64,000 nt of DNA from GCA-2746605 sp963704835 (GCA_963704835.1 CAVPHW010000013.1:54199-118198), one strand, 5' to 3'; positions 19,020 through 28,351 are shown, counted from the stretch's first letter. Made by a program: numbers and translations. Notes: generated by a model not told the origin, from the sequence alone.

Positions 19020-19796
19020 ATGAAATCAAACTATATATTCAAATCGGTAGCAATTATTTGCTTAGCTATTTTTGCGGTTCAGCTTTTTGCCCAGGAAAAA
19101 GCTAAGGATGAGCTCTATTTATTTCATCAAGATATTATAAAAGCTGATATGGTTACTGAATACGAAGCTATTGGAAAAGAATTGTTTGGAATTTTTAAGA
19201 AACACGGCATGGAGGGTACTGTTAAGTTTGCTTCTAAAACAGATGACAATAAGTATAATTTTCTAAGTCCGCTTAAAAGTTATGCTGATCTTGACAACCG
19301 CAGCGCACAGTGGACTAATTTAGCCAAAAAAGCTGGAAAGGAATTAGCTGATATATTTGGGAGAATGGATGAAACATATGTTTCGCACAAAGATTATATT
19401 ATTAAATTAAGCGCGGACCTTTCTTATTGGCCAGAGAATAATAGATTAAAGGATCAAAAAGCAGAATTCCTTCATTTTGACCATTACTATTTTAAAGAGA
19501 GTAAAATAGATGAGGCGATGAAAATGATGAAAGAATTTAAAGAAATGATGACGAAGAAAAAAAGTGATGAAGGATATAGTGTCTGGATTTTTGATATTGG
19601 AGAAGAATATGGCCATGTTGTTGTAACAAGATCGGCTAAAAATGCTGTAGATTATTATCAAACAGCAGATAGAAGAATGGAATCTATGAAAGAAGAAATG
19701 AAAGAAATGTGGCCAAAGTTTTCAAAAACATTAAAACGTTTTGAGCATAACAACGGTCAGCGAATGCCGGAATTTATATACGATCCTGCTAAATAA
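19020..19796 (+). CDS. Secreted two-domain alpha-beta-barrel-like protein
   Basis: This 258-residue product has a signal peptide (cut near LFAQ-E, residue 25). Two similar halves can be seen. Each begins with a strand of the type 'LYLFHQDIIKADMVTEYEA' or 'FLHFDHYYFKESKIDEAMK', continues with a helix, and ends with a strand before a Tyr/Arg-rich helix. This fits a duplicated dimeric alpha-beta barrel (ABM/NIPSNAP-like). The function is not known. It is followed after 69 bases by a YCII-like gene of the same fold class, and lies downstream of the TonB receptor with its own promoter. Confidence 0.7.
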   Translation: MKSNYIFKSVAIICLAIFAVQLFAQEKAKDELYLFHQDIIKADMVTEYEAIGKELFGIFKKHGMEGTVKFASKTDDNKYNFLSPLKSYADLDNRSAQWTNLAKKAGKELADIFGRMDETYVSHKDYIIKLSADLSYWPENNRLKDQKAEFLHFDHYYFKESKIDEAMKMMKEFKEMMTKKKSDEGYSVWIFDIGEEYGHVVVTRSAKNAVDYYQTADRRMESMKEEMKEMWPKFSKTLKRFEHNNGQRMPEFIYDPAK

Positions 19797-19865
19797 ATAT
19801 TATCTGTAATTGATGTTTAAATCGGCTCTATGAGTAATAAAAAAATTTTAACTGAAAGGAAATTT

Positions 19866-20174
19866 ATGAATAATTACATGATTGCATATTATGGTGGAAA
19901 AAAACCTGAAACTCCAGAAGAAGGGGCAGAAGGTATGGCAAAGTGGCAAGCTTGGATGACTGGATTGGGTGAAGCCATTGTAAATCCTGGAACTCCATTA
20001 GGAAATTCAAAAATTGTAAGCTCAAATGGAGTTACAGATGATGCAAATCCAAACAGATTGACCGGTTATTCAATTGTAAAAGCAGACAATATTGAGACTG
20101 CTATTAAAATGGCGGAAACCTGTCCGTTCCTAGAAATGGGTACAATTGGTATTGCAGAAATGATGCAAATGTAG
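19866..20174 (+). CDS. YCII-related (DGPF-like) small protein
   Basis: This 102-residue protein starts at MNNYMIAYYGGKKPETPEE. I prefer this ATG over an upstream one at 19830 because AAAGGAAAT lies at the right distance before it. The sequence AKWQAWMTGLGEAIVNPGTPLG, then SSNGVTDDANPNRLTGYSIVKADNIETAIKMAETCPFLEMGTIGIAEM, follows the YCII/DGPF domain layout of a dimeric alpha-beta barrel. Members are small cytosolic proteins of mostly unknown role. It is probably co-transcribed with the secreted protein before it, and a strong terminator follows. Confidence 0.8.
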   Translation: MNNYMIAYYGGKKPETPEEGAEGMAKWQAWMTGLGEAIVNPGTPLGNSKIVSSNGVTDDANPNRLTGYSIVKADNIETAIKMAETCPFLEMGTIGIAEMMQM

Positions 20175-20205
20175 TTTAAGAATTTTACAATTATCTTTTG
20201 TATTT

Positions 20206-20225
20206 GCCCACCTTTTTGGGTGGGC
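20206..20225 (+). terminator. Terminator after the YCII-like gene
   Basis: GCCCACC (20206-20212), loop TTTTTG, GGTGGGC (20219-20225), followed by TTTCC. It lies 32 bases past the stop and is GC-rich against an AT-rich background. Confidence 0.8.
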
Positions 20226-20287
20226 TTTCCTACGAGATTAAATTTATTTGATTGGAGATATAGATCGAATAAATTACTAATTAATCT

Positions 20288-20551
20288 TTATGTTGATTTT
20301 AATTGACCTTTATTGTACTTATGAATTATGCTGGAAATTAAAGTTTGATAAGGAATTCCTTCTTCAACAGCCTTAACTTGAATATCATGATAATCTCTTG
20401 AAGTTAAACGAATATTAATTCGTTTATTTTTTGCCATACTTTCTTTTGCTGCTTGGACATAAACTTTCTGTTCCTTCTTTTTAACTGAGGACCATTCACC
20501 TTTTTCAAAAGATTCAACCAGTTCTTTCTCTTCTTTATCAAAATATTTCAT
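20288..20551 (-). CDS. Antitoxin of BrnT/BrnA-like system (CopG/RHH type)
   Basis: This 87-residue protein has a charged N-terminal part (residues 1-40) that likely wraps the toxin. A ribbon-helix-helix-like DNA-binding part follows: INIRLTSRDYHDIQVKAVEEGIPYQTLISSIIHKY. It begins 1 base after the toxin gene ends. The toxin-first order matches brnTA operons, in which the antitoxin neutralises the RNase and represses the operon. The family assignment is by pattern. Confidence 0.8.
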   Translation of the reverse strand: MKYFDKEEKELVESFEKGEWSSVKKKEQKVYVQAAKESMAKNKRINIRLTSRDYHDIQVKAVEEGIPYQTLISSIIHKYNKGQLKST

Positions 20552-20552
20552 T

Positions 20553-20843
20553 TTATACCTCTTTGTTTAAATACTTTCTTGTTGCTTCTCTACTTGGATA
20601 AATGGTTTTCAAAAAATATCTTTCTTCATCTTCCACAAAAAAGACGATATATGCATAATCTCTAATATCAACAATGAATATTTTTTGATCAGAGTATTTC
20701 TCTTTATTCGGATGTTCTACAACATCTAACAATTTTTCATCAGAAATGGATAAAATAATTTCCTCAAATGAAATATCTCTAGTTTTTTTTAATAGTTTAT
20801 TTTTGTTTTCATCCCAATCAAAGTATTTCATCAAGAAATCCAT
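20553..20843 (-). CDS. BrnT-like toxin (putative RNase)
   Basis: This 96-residue protein (or 92, if it starts at the second ATG, MKYFDWDENKN) shows the BrnT layout: FDWDENKNKLLKKTRDISFEEI, then IFIVDIRDYAYIVFFVEDEERYFLKTIYPSREATRKY, with the conserved C-terminal S-R-E-A-T-R pattern. BrnT is a RelE-fold ribonuclease toxin that slows translation. It is paired with the RHH antitoxin 1 base downstream. The window gives no sign that the pair is mobile, although such pairs often are. Confidence 0.78.
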   Translation of the reverse strand: MDFLMKYFDWDENKNKLLKKTRDISFEEIILSISDEKLLDVVEHPNKEKYSDQKIFIVDIRDYAYIVFFVEDEERYFLKTIYPSREATRKYLNKEV

Positions 20844-20920
20844 AATTGTGTGCCTTATAGATGTACTATCTAATAAAGTAGCTTTACGAAGTCAAGTCTT
20901 TCTTTTTGGATTCCATATTT

Positions 20921-21775
20921 TTAAATTCCTACACTAAGAAGTCTCATAATTAAAAATATAATAAGACCCAAGGTTGCACCTAAATAAATCCAGCGAATAT
21001 ATTTACGACCATTTACATCATCGGTTTTCAACAATCTTAGAGTTGAGTATCCTATTGAAATATCTATAATTATAATTGGCACCAAATAAATATTTGAAAA
21101 CCATTTCATTACAAACGGGATAAGTGTCAATAGAATAACAAGGAAGAATATGTAACTGCTAATTTTTAGAGCTATACCTCTTCCATATTTAATGGCAATG
21201 GAATTTGAATTTATAAGTAAGTCGCCTTTAATATCCATAGAATCGGCAGCTATTTCTTCTCCTAAATCTATTAATGCAGCAATTACACCAAAGAACAGTA
21301 CAATTTTATTAAATGGCAAACCGACAGTAAGCCCACCGAAGATAAAAGTCATTCCAACTGAAAAGCTAACCAAAATATTTCCTAACAAGCCACTTTTCTT
21401 AAAAACTCTATTATATAGGAAACCAATTATTGATAATATAAATGCGAATAATAATGCTTCAATGCTTATAGAAAAACTTAAGATAAGTCCTATTAACAAG
21501 AGAATTATTGAAAATGATAAAGCTTCAGCTAGTGTGACAAGATTTGATGGAATTGGTCTGTTGGGTGAATTAATTCTATCAGTCTCAACATCAAAATAAT
21601 CATTCGAAACTAGTATTGATGCTGAGATTAAGAATACAGATAAAAATCCTGAAGCGGTAATAAGTACAGAAGCAAATTCTCCAAGCGCAAATAATTGACC
21701 TAGGACAACACAAATTCCGGCAGAGAAAGGAAGCTCAAATCGTATTAATCTAAACAAACCTTTTATTTTCTTCAT
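20921..21775 (-). CDS. UbiA-family prenyltransferase
   Basis: This 284-residue integral membrane enzyme has about 8 TMs. The two aspartate motifs that bind Mg-prenyl-diphosphate are NDYFDVETDRINSPNRP (about residues 58-74) and DLGEEIAADSMDIKGD (about 170-185). The order and spacing are closest to the geranylgeranylglycerol-phosphate or (bacterio)chlorophyll-synthase-like branch of the UbiA family. These enzymes attach an isoprenoid chain to an aromatic or glycerol-phosphate acceptor; the acceptor here is unknown. No menaquinone genes are adjacent, and the gene appears to stand alone. Confidence 0.85.
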   Translation of the reverse strand: MKKIKGLFRLIRFELPFSAGICVVLGQLFALGEFASVLITASGFLSVFLISASILVSNDYFDVETDRINSPNRPIPSNLVTLAEALSFSIILLLIGLILSFSISIEALLFAFILSIIGFLYNRVFKKSGLLGNILVSFSVGMTFIFGGLTVGLPFNKIVLFFGVIAALIDLGEEIAADSMDIKGDLLINSNSIAIKYGRGIALKISSYIFFLVILLTLIPFVMKWFSNIYLVPIIIIDISIGYSTLRLLKTDDVNGRKYIRWIYLGATLGLIIFLIMRLLSVGI

Positions 21776-21860
21776 AACATTCTAATATTTAGTTCAATAA
21801 TTATAGAAGAATGCTTTATTATTATTGATTTATGTAAGTAACTTACTAAAAAGAAAGAAA

Positions 21861-22887
21861 CTATTTATTTACTAATGGAGATACTTTTTTACCAATCAGC
21901 TCAATAGCATTGCATAAGCTGATCTTGAGATAATCCGGCATTAACCATTTGAAAAGTAAATCTTGAAATTCCACCTAGCGCTTCACTATGCCTAAGTATT
22001 TTTTCTGCGGCTTCTTCCGGACTGCTTACGACTAAAGCACCTAATGGACCAACTTGCGAATTAAAGTGAGCACGTGTTACAGGCGGCCAGCCTCTCTCTT
22101 TTCCAATTTTCGTAAATGTTTCTGCATAACCGGGATAGTAACTTTCAATTGCTTCTTCAGTAGAGTTTGCGATATAACCAAGCGAATGAATTCCAACTTT
22201 TAATTTTTCCGGTGGATGACCCGCAAATTTTCCGGCTTGTCTATAAGCATCAATCAAAGGACGAAAGCGATGTGTTTCTCCTCCAATAATCGCTACCATT
22301 AACGGAAGTCCTAACATTCCAGCACGAATAAAAGATTGCTTCGTTCCACCAACACCAATCCAAATTGGTATAGGATTCTGCAACGGTCTTGGATAAATTG
22401 CTTGATCTTTTAGCTCAGCACGAAATTTCCCCGACCAGTTTACAACTTCATTTTCTCTTATGGCAAGTAATAATTCTAACTTCTCCAAAAACAGCTCATC
22501 GTAATCCTGAAGATTCAAACCAAAAAGAGGGAAAGATTCTATAAATGAACCGCGCCCAGCAACAATTTCTGCTCTGCCTTGAGAAATTAAATCTAAAGTA
22601 GCAAAACTTTGAAATACTCTTACCGGATCTGCTGCACTTAATACCGTAACTGCACTTGTAAGGCGAATGTTCTTAGTTCTCGCGGCTGCTGCGGATAAAA
22701 TTACAGTCGGTGCGGAATCAAGAAACTCTTTTCTATGATGCTCTCCAATACCGTATACATCAAGTCCAACTTTATCTGCAAGTTCTATCGTTTCTAAAAG
22801 TTCAGCTAAAACTTTTGCGCTGCTGACCGGAGACCCATCAGAATCCTTTTTTCCAATTGCCGCAAAACTATCTATTCCAATTTCCAT
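21861..22887 (-). CDS. LLM-class flavin-dependent oxidoreductase, frameshifted at the C-terminus
   Basis: This luciferase-like (TIM-barrel, F420/FMN) oxidoreductase is of the 'MEIGIDSFAA' alkanal-monooxygenase-like group. Family motifs include YGIGEHHRKEFLDSAP, IRLTSAVTVLSAADPVRVFQ, GRAEIVAGRGSFIESFPLFG and IWIGVGGTKQSF. The main frame stops at 21901 after 328 residues, ending LSQDQLMQCY. Shifting one base near 21905-21913 continues as AIELIGKKVSPLVNK to a TAG at 21861, which is how family members end. This is therefore a probable 1-base indel rather than a true stop. The substrate is unknown. Confidence 0.87.
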
Positions 22888-22976
22888 AATACCTTATTTG
22901 TTATTAATTATAATATAGCAAATTTCTAATACGCTCCCTGCGAGTTAAATTTCGTACTAATATTTTTTATAAGTTT

Positions 22977-25343
22977 CTATTCAATAACCGTCAATATCAA
23001 TGACTGCAAATCTTCATCCCTTGAGGAAGACCCAACCATGATGTCAAACTCACCTGGCTCAACAATCCAATTCATATCATAGTCCCACATTGAAAGCTTT
23101 TCGGGAGATATTTCTAAAGTTACTGTTTTGGTTTCACCTGGTTTTAATGAAATTTTTGAGAATCCTTTTAACTCTTTAACTGGACGCGTAACAGAACTTA
23201 TTTTGTCACGAATGTACATTTGAACAACTTCATCGCCATTCATTTTTCCGGTATTGGTAACATCAACCATTACCTTAGTTTCTTCGGTTTTATTAATGGT
23301 TTCTTTTTCCAATCTTACATTCTCATAATTAAAAGTTGTGTAACTTAAACCAAACCCAAAAGCATAAAGAGGACTGGTGTCATCCCAAAGAAAACCACGT
23401 CTTGCTGTTGGTTTGTGATTGTAAAATACAGGAAGATGGCCTACCGAACGTGCAAAACTGATGGGCAATTTACCACTTGGATTCACTTCACCAAAAATCA
23501 CATCGGCTAAAGCATTTCCGGCTTCCTGGCCAAGGTACCAACATTCTAAAATTGCAGGAACATTTTCATTTAGATAATTTATCGCCAATGGCTTACCGCC
23601 AAAAAGGGCAACAACTACAGGTTTATTTAATTCTAAAATTCTTTTTGTTAGTTCTTCCTGGTTTCCGACCATCTCTAAATCAGCGCGGTCCCCAAGATGA
23701 TCACCAGTTCCCCAGGCTTCACGGGAAGTCAGCTCGTTTCCTCCCAGAACTAGAATTACAATGTCGGATTTCTTTGCTACTTCTACAGCTTCTTGCATTC
23801 TCTTTTCATCTTCTTTAGGATCTGGTTTAACAATTGGATCTAAATACCAACTGCCTTTTTCTGTAATGCGACATCCTTCGGCATAAAGAATCTTGCCTTC
23901 ACCAACATGTTTTTTGATACCTTCTAGAGCTGTAATATAATAGGGAGGGTTATCACTATAACCACCAAGTAAAACTTGATCAGCATTTGGTCCAATTACT
24001 GCAATCTTATTGAAATTTGAAGCATTTAGCGGCAGAGTACTGTTCTCATTTTTCAATAGTGTAATAGTCTTTTGGGCTGCTTCCAAAGCAAGCTTTGCGT
24101 GCTCTTTGCTGCCCACAACCTTTTCAGCATAATTAGGATCAACATAAGGATCGTCAAAAAGTCCAAGCAGAAATTTAGGTCGTAACAGACGTTTAACTGC
24201 TGTGTCTAATACTGTCAAAGAAAGCTCACCATTTTCAACCAACTCTTTAATTTTAGGATATGCGTGAATATCAGGCAACTCAATATCAACACCAGCATTA
24301 ATGGCTTTTTTTGCTGCTTCTTTCTTATCTGCTGTAACTTTATGTCGTGTGTACAATTCCTCAATCGCAGAATAGTCAGCAACAACATAACCTTTGAATC
24401 CCCATTCGCCTCTTAGAATGTCAGTCAACATCCAACGATTTATATGTGAAGGAACACCATCAATTTCATTATAGGATGCCATGACGCTCAAAGCACCTGC
24501 TTCTTGAATAGCTGCTTTAAATGGCTGTAGAAAAATTTCACGGATAATTCTTTCTGAATAATTTGCAGGTCCAATATTCATACCAGATTCCGGTTGACCA
24601 TGTCCGGTCATATGCTTTAAGGTAGAAATCATGTGATTTTTACCAATCATAACTTCTTCGCCCTGAAAACCTTTTACTGCAGCAACACCCATTCTCGAAG
24701 CCAAATATGGGTCTTCTCCATAAGTTTCCTCAACACGTCCCCATCGTGGTTCACGACAAACATCAACAACTGGTGCCAGTGCCTGATGAGCACCTCGTGA
24801 TCTTGCTTCGAGTGCAGTCATTGCAAACAATCTTTCTATCAGATCCACATCCCAGGTTCCAGCTAGCCCAATTGGCTGTGAAAAACTTGTACCATCCTTT
24901 GCAGCATGACCGTGAAGACATTCTTCATGGAACACAACAGGAATTCCTAACCTGGTCTCTTCGATAAAATACTTCTGAACTTCATTAGTGAAAATCGCCA
25001 TTTCTTTCGCAGTTCTATTATTTAAATCATCACGATTGAATGCTTCAGAGGGACGTCCAATTTGACCAATACCGTAAGGAAGATTCTTTTTTGCCATTTC
25101 TTTATTGAATGAGCCATCGGGGTTCATAATTAAATCTTTTTTGGCTTGCCAAATACAAAGGACTTGTGCTATTTTTTCATCTAATGTCATTTTACTTAAA
25201 AGATCATTAATCCTTATTTCAAGTGGTTGATTCGAATCCTTGTATATAGCTTGGGGTGTATTTATTTTTGTTCCATTTACTCCTATTGCCATACAGCACA
25301 GAACAATAAATGTAGTGTGCTGCCAGTTTAAATTGAATCGCAT
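22977..25343 (-). CDS. bglX: Glycoside hydrolase family 3 beta-glucosidase
   Basis: This 788-residue secreted enzyme has a signal peptide (about residues 1-24). The GH3 N-terminal TIM barrel (about 40-380) contains GWGRVEETYGEDPYLASRMG-type substrate-pocket residues and the nucleophile Asp in KGYVVADYSAIEEL (about residue 320; ADY replaces the common SDW). The alpha/beta sandwich (about 420-640) has the KNENSTLPL and GGYSDNPP motifs, and a fibronectin III-like domain closes the protein (about 690-785). BglX-type enzymes release glucose or other sugars from beta-linked oligosaccharides in the periplasm. No transporter or regulator is adjacent. Confidence 0.94.
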   Translation of the reverse strand: MRFNLNWQHTTFIVLCCMAIGVNGTKINTPQAIYKDSNQPLEIRINDLLSKMTLDEKIAQVLCIWQAKKDLIMNPDGSFNKEMAKKNLPYGIGQIGRPSEAFNRDDLNNRTAKEMAIFTNEVQKYFIEETRLGIPVVFHEECLHGHAAKDGTSFSQPIGLAGTWDVDLIERLFAMTALEARSRGAHQALAPVVDVCREPRWGRVEETYGEDPYLASRMGVAAVKGFQGEEVMIGKNHMISTLKHMTGHGQPESGMNIGPANYSERIIREIFLQPFKAAIQEAGALSVMASYNEIDGVPSHINRWMLTDILRGEWGFKGYVVADYSAIEELYTRHKVTADKKEAAKKAINAGVDIELPDIHAYPKIKELVENGELSLTVLDTAVKRLLRPKFLLGLFDDPYVDPNYAEKVVGSKEHAKLALEAAQKTITLLKNENSTLPLNASNFNKIAVIGPNADQVLLGGYSDNPPYYITALEGIKKHVGEGKILYAEGCRITEKGSWYLDPIVKPDPKEDEKRMQEAVEVAKKSDIVILVLGGNELTSREAWGTGDHLGDRADLEMVGNQEELTKRILELNKPVVVALFGGKPLAINYLNENVPAILECWYLGQEAGNALADVIFGEVNPSGKLPISFARSVGHLPVFYNHKPTARRGFLWDDTSPLYAFGFGLSYTTFNYENVRLEKETINKTEETKVMVDVTNTGKMNGDEVVQMYIRDKISSVTRPVKELKGFSKISLKPGETKTVTLEISPEKLSMWDYDMNWIVEPGEFDIMVGSSSRDEDLQSLILTVIE

Positions 25344-25654
25344 TTTCGGTTATACCCCTTCATATTCTAAAATTTTTAATTTGCTAATTTTACAAAGAAT
25401 TTAATTCTCATGCAGATAAATTCTGGAAAAGACTAGTATTAATCCTAACGGTTGGATATTTGTGTTTTAAGAATTTCCAATTTTACTTACTAACTGTTTG
25501 TGTATGATATGTATCCTAAAGGGTATGGCTTATACACTTTTTTGTGTATTCTATTTTGTTTTTCATTTTGAGTTAATGTTTAAATCTTATTTCCTATCTA
25601 AAAGCTAAACTAAAATTTGAAAATACATTATTGATGGTAACAATTAATTTTTAG
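25344..25654. other. 311-base intergenic region upstream of the GH3 gene
   Basis: No gene is seen. The only structure is a small perfect hairpin ATACAC (25532-25537) / GTGTAT (25544-25549) with a T6 loop. It is not placed to end either neighbour's transcript. The GH3 promoter should lie at the left end of this stretch. Confidence 0.45.
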
Positions 25655-26104
25655 TTATTGGTTTTCAGAATCGCTTCCTCTTAAACCCCATAGTATTATG
25701 CCGCAAACAGCAAGCATGGAAAGTGATAAAAAAATCAATCCAAATTTGATAATTATTTCTTGCCACATTGCACCTGTTAAACCAGCTCCGGCAATAGGCA
25801 TCATTTCTGCACCGGCTCCAAAAAATCCAGCAAATAAAGTAGTTGCCCAATTTGTGTATGTACCAAAAAGTGAAAGCCAAAATCCCCATTTTAAAAGCTT
25901 ATCCGGCAAGTTTAATTTTGGCCAGAGCAATCCAAACAAAACCAAGAGCATTCCATTCATTACTCCTTCTAGGTGACTGGAAAGCCCCATGCGTGGATTT
26001 TGCATTGCAGGTATAGCAAAGCCGGTTATTAAGCCAATTAGGAAAAGCAAAATGCCGTATCTTAATAATTTGCGACTTAGTTCTGATTTATATTTGTTGT
26101 TCAT
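25655..26104 (-). CDS. Hydroxylaminobenzene mutase-like membrane protein (HabA family)
   Basis: This 149-residue protein has four predicted TMs. The diagnostic stretch is RMGLSSHLEGVMNGMLLVLFG followed by LLWPKLNLP, shared with HabA/HabB hydroxylaminobenzene mutases, which turn hydroxylaminobenzene into 2-aminophenol. Most homologues are not tested, so the reaction is uncertain and a general membrane role is possible. AAGGATTAAAATAA precedes the ATG. The gene lies just after an attC-like palindrome (26135-26188), and a degraded copy of its first 30 or so bases lies near 26990. Both suggest it is cassette-borne. Confidence 0.75.
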   Translation of the reverse strand: MNNKYKSELSRKLLRYGILLFLIGLITGFAIPAMQNPRMGLSSHLEGVMNGMLLVLFGLLWPKLNLPDKLLKWGFWLSLFGTYTNWATTLFAGFFGAGAEMMPIAGAGLTGAMWQEIIIKFGLIFLSLSMLAVCGIILWGLRGSDSENQ

Positions 26105-26134
26105 TTATTTTAATCCTTTCGTAAAACAAAGTTT

Positions 26135-26188
26135 ACGTCCAAGACAACAGTGGACAGGTTGATTTGCTTGTTATACGGTTTTGGACGT
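26135..26188 (-). other. Palindrome with attC-like core sites
   Basis: ACGTCCAA (26135-26142) and TTGGACGT (26181-26188) form a perfect 8-bp stem. Minus-strand reading inside it gives GTATAAC-AAGC...(21 bases)...GTTGTCT, close to attC left and right core sites. It sits between the stop of the HEPN gene and the start of the HabA-like gene. It could instead be a plain terminator-type hairpin. Confidence 0.35.
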
Positions 26189-26191
26189 GAA

Positions 26192-26539
26192 TTATTTTTT
26201 ATCTAATTCTTTTATAATTTTCTTTAATAATTTCTTTATGGTAGGCAAATCTTTTTTTGCAGTGTTCCAAACAACATCTACATTAACACCAAAATAATCA
26301 TGAGTAAGTTTATCTCTCATCCCACTGATTTCCCGCCAAGGAATTTCAGGATATTCATTCTTTATATTTTTCGGAACTTTTTTACTTGCTTCTCCAATAA
26401 TTTCAATTGCACGAATCAAAGCAAATTGTGTTTTGTCATCTTCTCTAAAATTACTTAAAGTAAATCCTTTAATAAACGAAATCCCTTTATTTGTCGATTC
26501 AAGCATATCATAAATATATTGAATAAAATCTCTTTCCAT
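26192..26539 (-). CDS. hepT: HEPN-domain toxin (DUF86/HepT)
   Basis: This 115-residue all-helical protein has the HEPN RNase-type motif R-x4-H-x-Y (RDKLTHDYFG, about residues 76-85). HepT is the toxin of the HEPN/MNT type VII toxin-antitoxin system. It is neutralised by the paired nucleotidyltransferase, which AMPylates a Tyr of the R-x4-H-x-Y motif. That Tyr is present here. The partner gene ends 2 bases upstream, so the two are co-translated. The pair lies between two attC-like sites. Confidence 0.9.
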   Translation of the reverse strand: MERDFIQYIYDMLESTNKGISFIKGFTLSNFREDDKTQFALIRAIEIIGEASKKVPKNIKNEYPEIPWREISGMRDKLTHDYFGVNVDVVWNTAKKDLPTIKKLLKKIIKELDKK

Positions 26540-26541
26540 AC

Positions 26542-26838
26542 CTATACAGAAATAGCATTATCAAGAATTGATTGTTTTAATCTTGGTTTTAGAGAATTTT
26601 TCATAACTAGATCAACTTTAATTCCAATTTTATCAGAAAGATAATTCTCTAATTCAATAAATTTTAATAAGCTAGGTGTTTTAACAAATGAAACTAAAAT
26701 ATCAACATCACTTTTTTTATTTTGTTTGTTTCTAATAAAGGAACCAAAAACTTCAATGGAATTAACATTGTAATTACTTTTTATAAAAGGAGTAAGACCC
26801 CTTAAAACATTAAGTATGTAATGAATATCTTTTTTCAT
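26542..26838 (-). CDS. mntA: MNT-domain antitoxin nucleotidyltransferase
   Basis: This 98-residue minimal nucleotidyltransferase has the catalytic pattern VFGSFIRNKQNKKSDVDILV (G-S-x-D-x-D). I chose MKKDIHYILN as the start; 13 further residues are possible up to 26877 but look non-coding. MntA AMPylates HepT and so blocks its toxicity. The gene order (MNT first, then HEPN, 2-base gap) is the standard one. Such pairs are often carried on mobile elements. Confidence 0.88.
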   Translation of the reverse strand: MKKDIHYILNVLRGLTPFIKSNYNVNSIEVFGSFIRNKQNKKSDVDILVSFVKTPSLLKFIELENYLSDKIGIKVDLVMKNSLKPRLKQSILDNAISV

Positions 26839-27084
26839 AATTAGAAAGATGTAATATTTATGGCAATATTTCAACATTTATTTAAATGTACAGCGGCGCA
26901 GACAATAAGATTTACATACCAGCTTATTGAGTGGAACAAACAACTTAAAAACAATAGTCAAATGATAATTTTAAATAATTACAGACTCAGTTCTGATTTA
27001 TATTTGGATTCATTGCTTGTAAGGATTTTATGATGAATAATAAACATAAAAAATTTCTTTTGAACAATCATTTTGTCTAATTGT

Positions 27085-27127
27085 GGCATATCCAGTTAAC
27101 TTTTTACTGATTTAAGAGGTTATATGC
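27085..27127 (-). other. attC-like site after the serine hydrolase gene
   Basis: Minus-strand reading goes from GCATATAAC (27127-27119) through CTC... to GTTAACT and GGATATGCC (27085), with self-complementary ends. It lies 37 bases past the stop of the gene at 27164. The surrounding 26878-27163 stretch has no intact gene, but around 26989-27012 it contains a diverged duplicate of the start of the HabA-like gene. Confidence 0.4.
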
Positions 27128-27163
27128 ATTTTCGAATTTTCTAAATATACTAAGTGATCAACA

Positions 27164-28351
27164 TTACTTTTTGGCATAATTATTCAATAACAATCTAAGC
27201 GTTTTTGTTACCCCTTCTTCATTATAAGAATTAATCATAACTACAATACCCAATTTTTCTTCAGGCGATATCCCAGCAAATGAATTAAACATCATATTGC
27301 TACCTCTATGAGAATATTTTAAAATCGCTTCAGGTTCATTGTACCAGCCCATTGAATAAAAAGGATATGTATAGAATATTTGTTTATATGTCTCAAATTT
27401 TAGATAATTATTGTTACCATTAATACCATTAATATTTAATTGTAAGAATTTTATAAAGTTATTTATAGTAATAGAAATGTTACCTGCTGGCGTGCATAAC
27501 AATAAAAATTCAAAAAAAACATTTAGGTCTTTCAACTCACCTTGAATCGGAATCTGGATAGGAACTTTGATAGGAATCAAATCCTTATCAAAGGCTAAAT
27601 TAATGTGCTTAGGATTTAAATGACCTATAGGCTGATTTATGCCTAAATCAATTGGACTACCTATATGAATTCCAAGGTTTAAGTCTTTTGATAATTTTGT
27701 TATTAAACATTCCCATGTTTCCCCTGTTACCCGTTCTAACATTAATGAAGCTGCAATAATTCCGGCGTTTGAATAACTGTTTTCACACTCGTCATATGGT
27801 GGAAGTGGCTTAGACGCTAGTACTTCTTTTATTAAATAGTATCTTTTTTTAGGTAAAGCTAGACTGTCGTCAATATTTTTTCTGTATTTGTTTAAAATCA
27901 TAATAATTTCTGCCGGTTCCTTAAAACCTATTATTCGTGCTCTATGAGATAATAATTCTTCTAAAGTTATATTATAGTAGGTACTATCACTTTCATTTTT
28001 AAGCTCGGGATATAAATCGAAAAATTTAGTGTCCCATTTAATTAATTTATCTTCAACAATTTTAGATGCTAAAAAACCAGTAAATGCCTTTGTGTTTGAA
28101 CCTATGTGATAATAATTCTCAACATGAACACTTTCCTTGGAATGAATATCTCTATTTCCAATAGCATTTAATACAATAATAGAATCATTTCTAGTTACTC
28201 CATAAGCGATTGATGGAATGTTATGTTCTATTCTTATACTATCAATTTGCCTCGCAATTATTGTTTCTAAATCTTGCGATTTCATAATACTAGTAAGTAA
28301 AATCATGCTAATTATGAATAATCTCATAGATAATTTATTTTTTGTTTTCAC
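27164..28351 (-). CDS. Serine hydrolase of the beta-lactamase/DD-peptidase family
   Basis: This 395-residue exported protein has a signal peptide (about 1-24, ending KSQD). It has the class C-like catalytic pattern: S-x-x-K in GSNTKAFTG (about residue 86), Y-x-N in YSNAGI (about 190), and a late HRG motif (YSHRGSNMMF) replacing KTG. Family members include esterases, D-aminopeptidases and beta-lactamases, so the substrate is unknown. attC-like sites lie on both sides (27085-27127 and 28384-28404), so it is probably one gene cassette. It is not a close relative of the serine hydrolase at 53542-54705. Confidence 0.85.
   Translation of the reverse strand: MKTKNKLSMRLFIISMILLTSIMKSQDLETIIARQIDSIRIEHNIPSIAYGVTRNDSIIVLNAIGNRDIHSKESVHVENYYHIGSNTKAFTGFLASKIVEDKLIKWDTKFFDLYPELKNESDSTYYNITLEELLSHRARIIGFKEPAEIIMILNKYRKNIDDSLALPKKRYYLIKEVLASKPLPPYDECENSYSNAGIIAASLMLERVTGETWECLITKLSKDLNLGIHIGSPIDLGINQPIGHLNPKHINLAFDKDLIPIKVPIQIPIQGELKDLNVFFEFLLLCTPAGNISITINNFIKFLQLNINGINGNNNYLKFETYKQIFYTYPFYSMGWYNEPEAILKYSHRGSNMMFNSFAGISPEEKLGIVVMINSYNEEGVTKTLRLLLNNYAKK

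Noticed and set aside
23477..24967. Plus-strand open frames inside the GH3 gene
   Set aside because: They are shadows of a strongly supported gene on the other strand.
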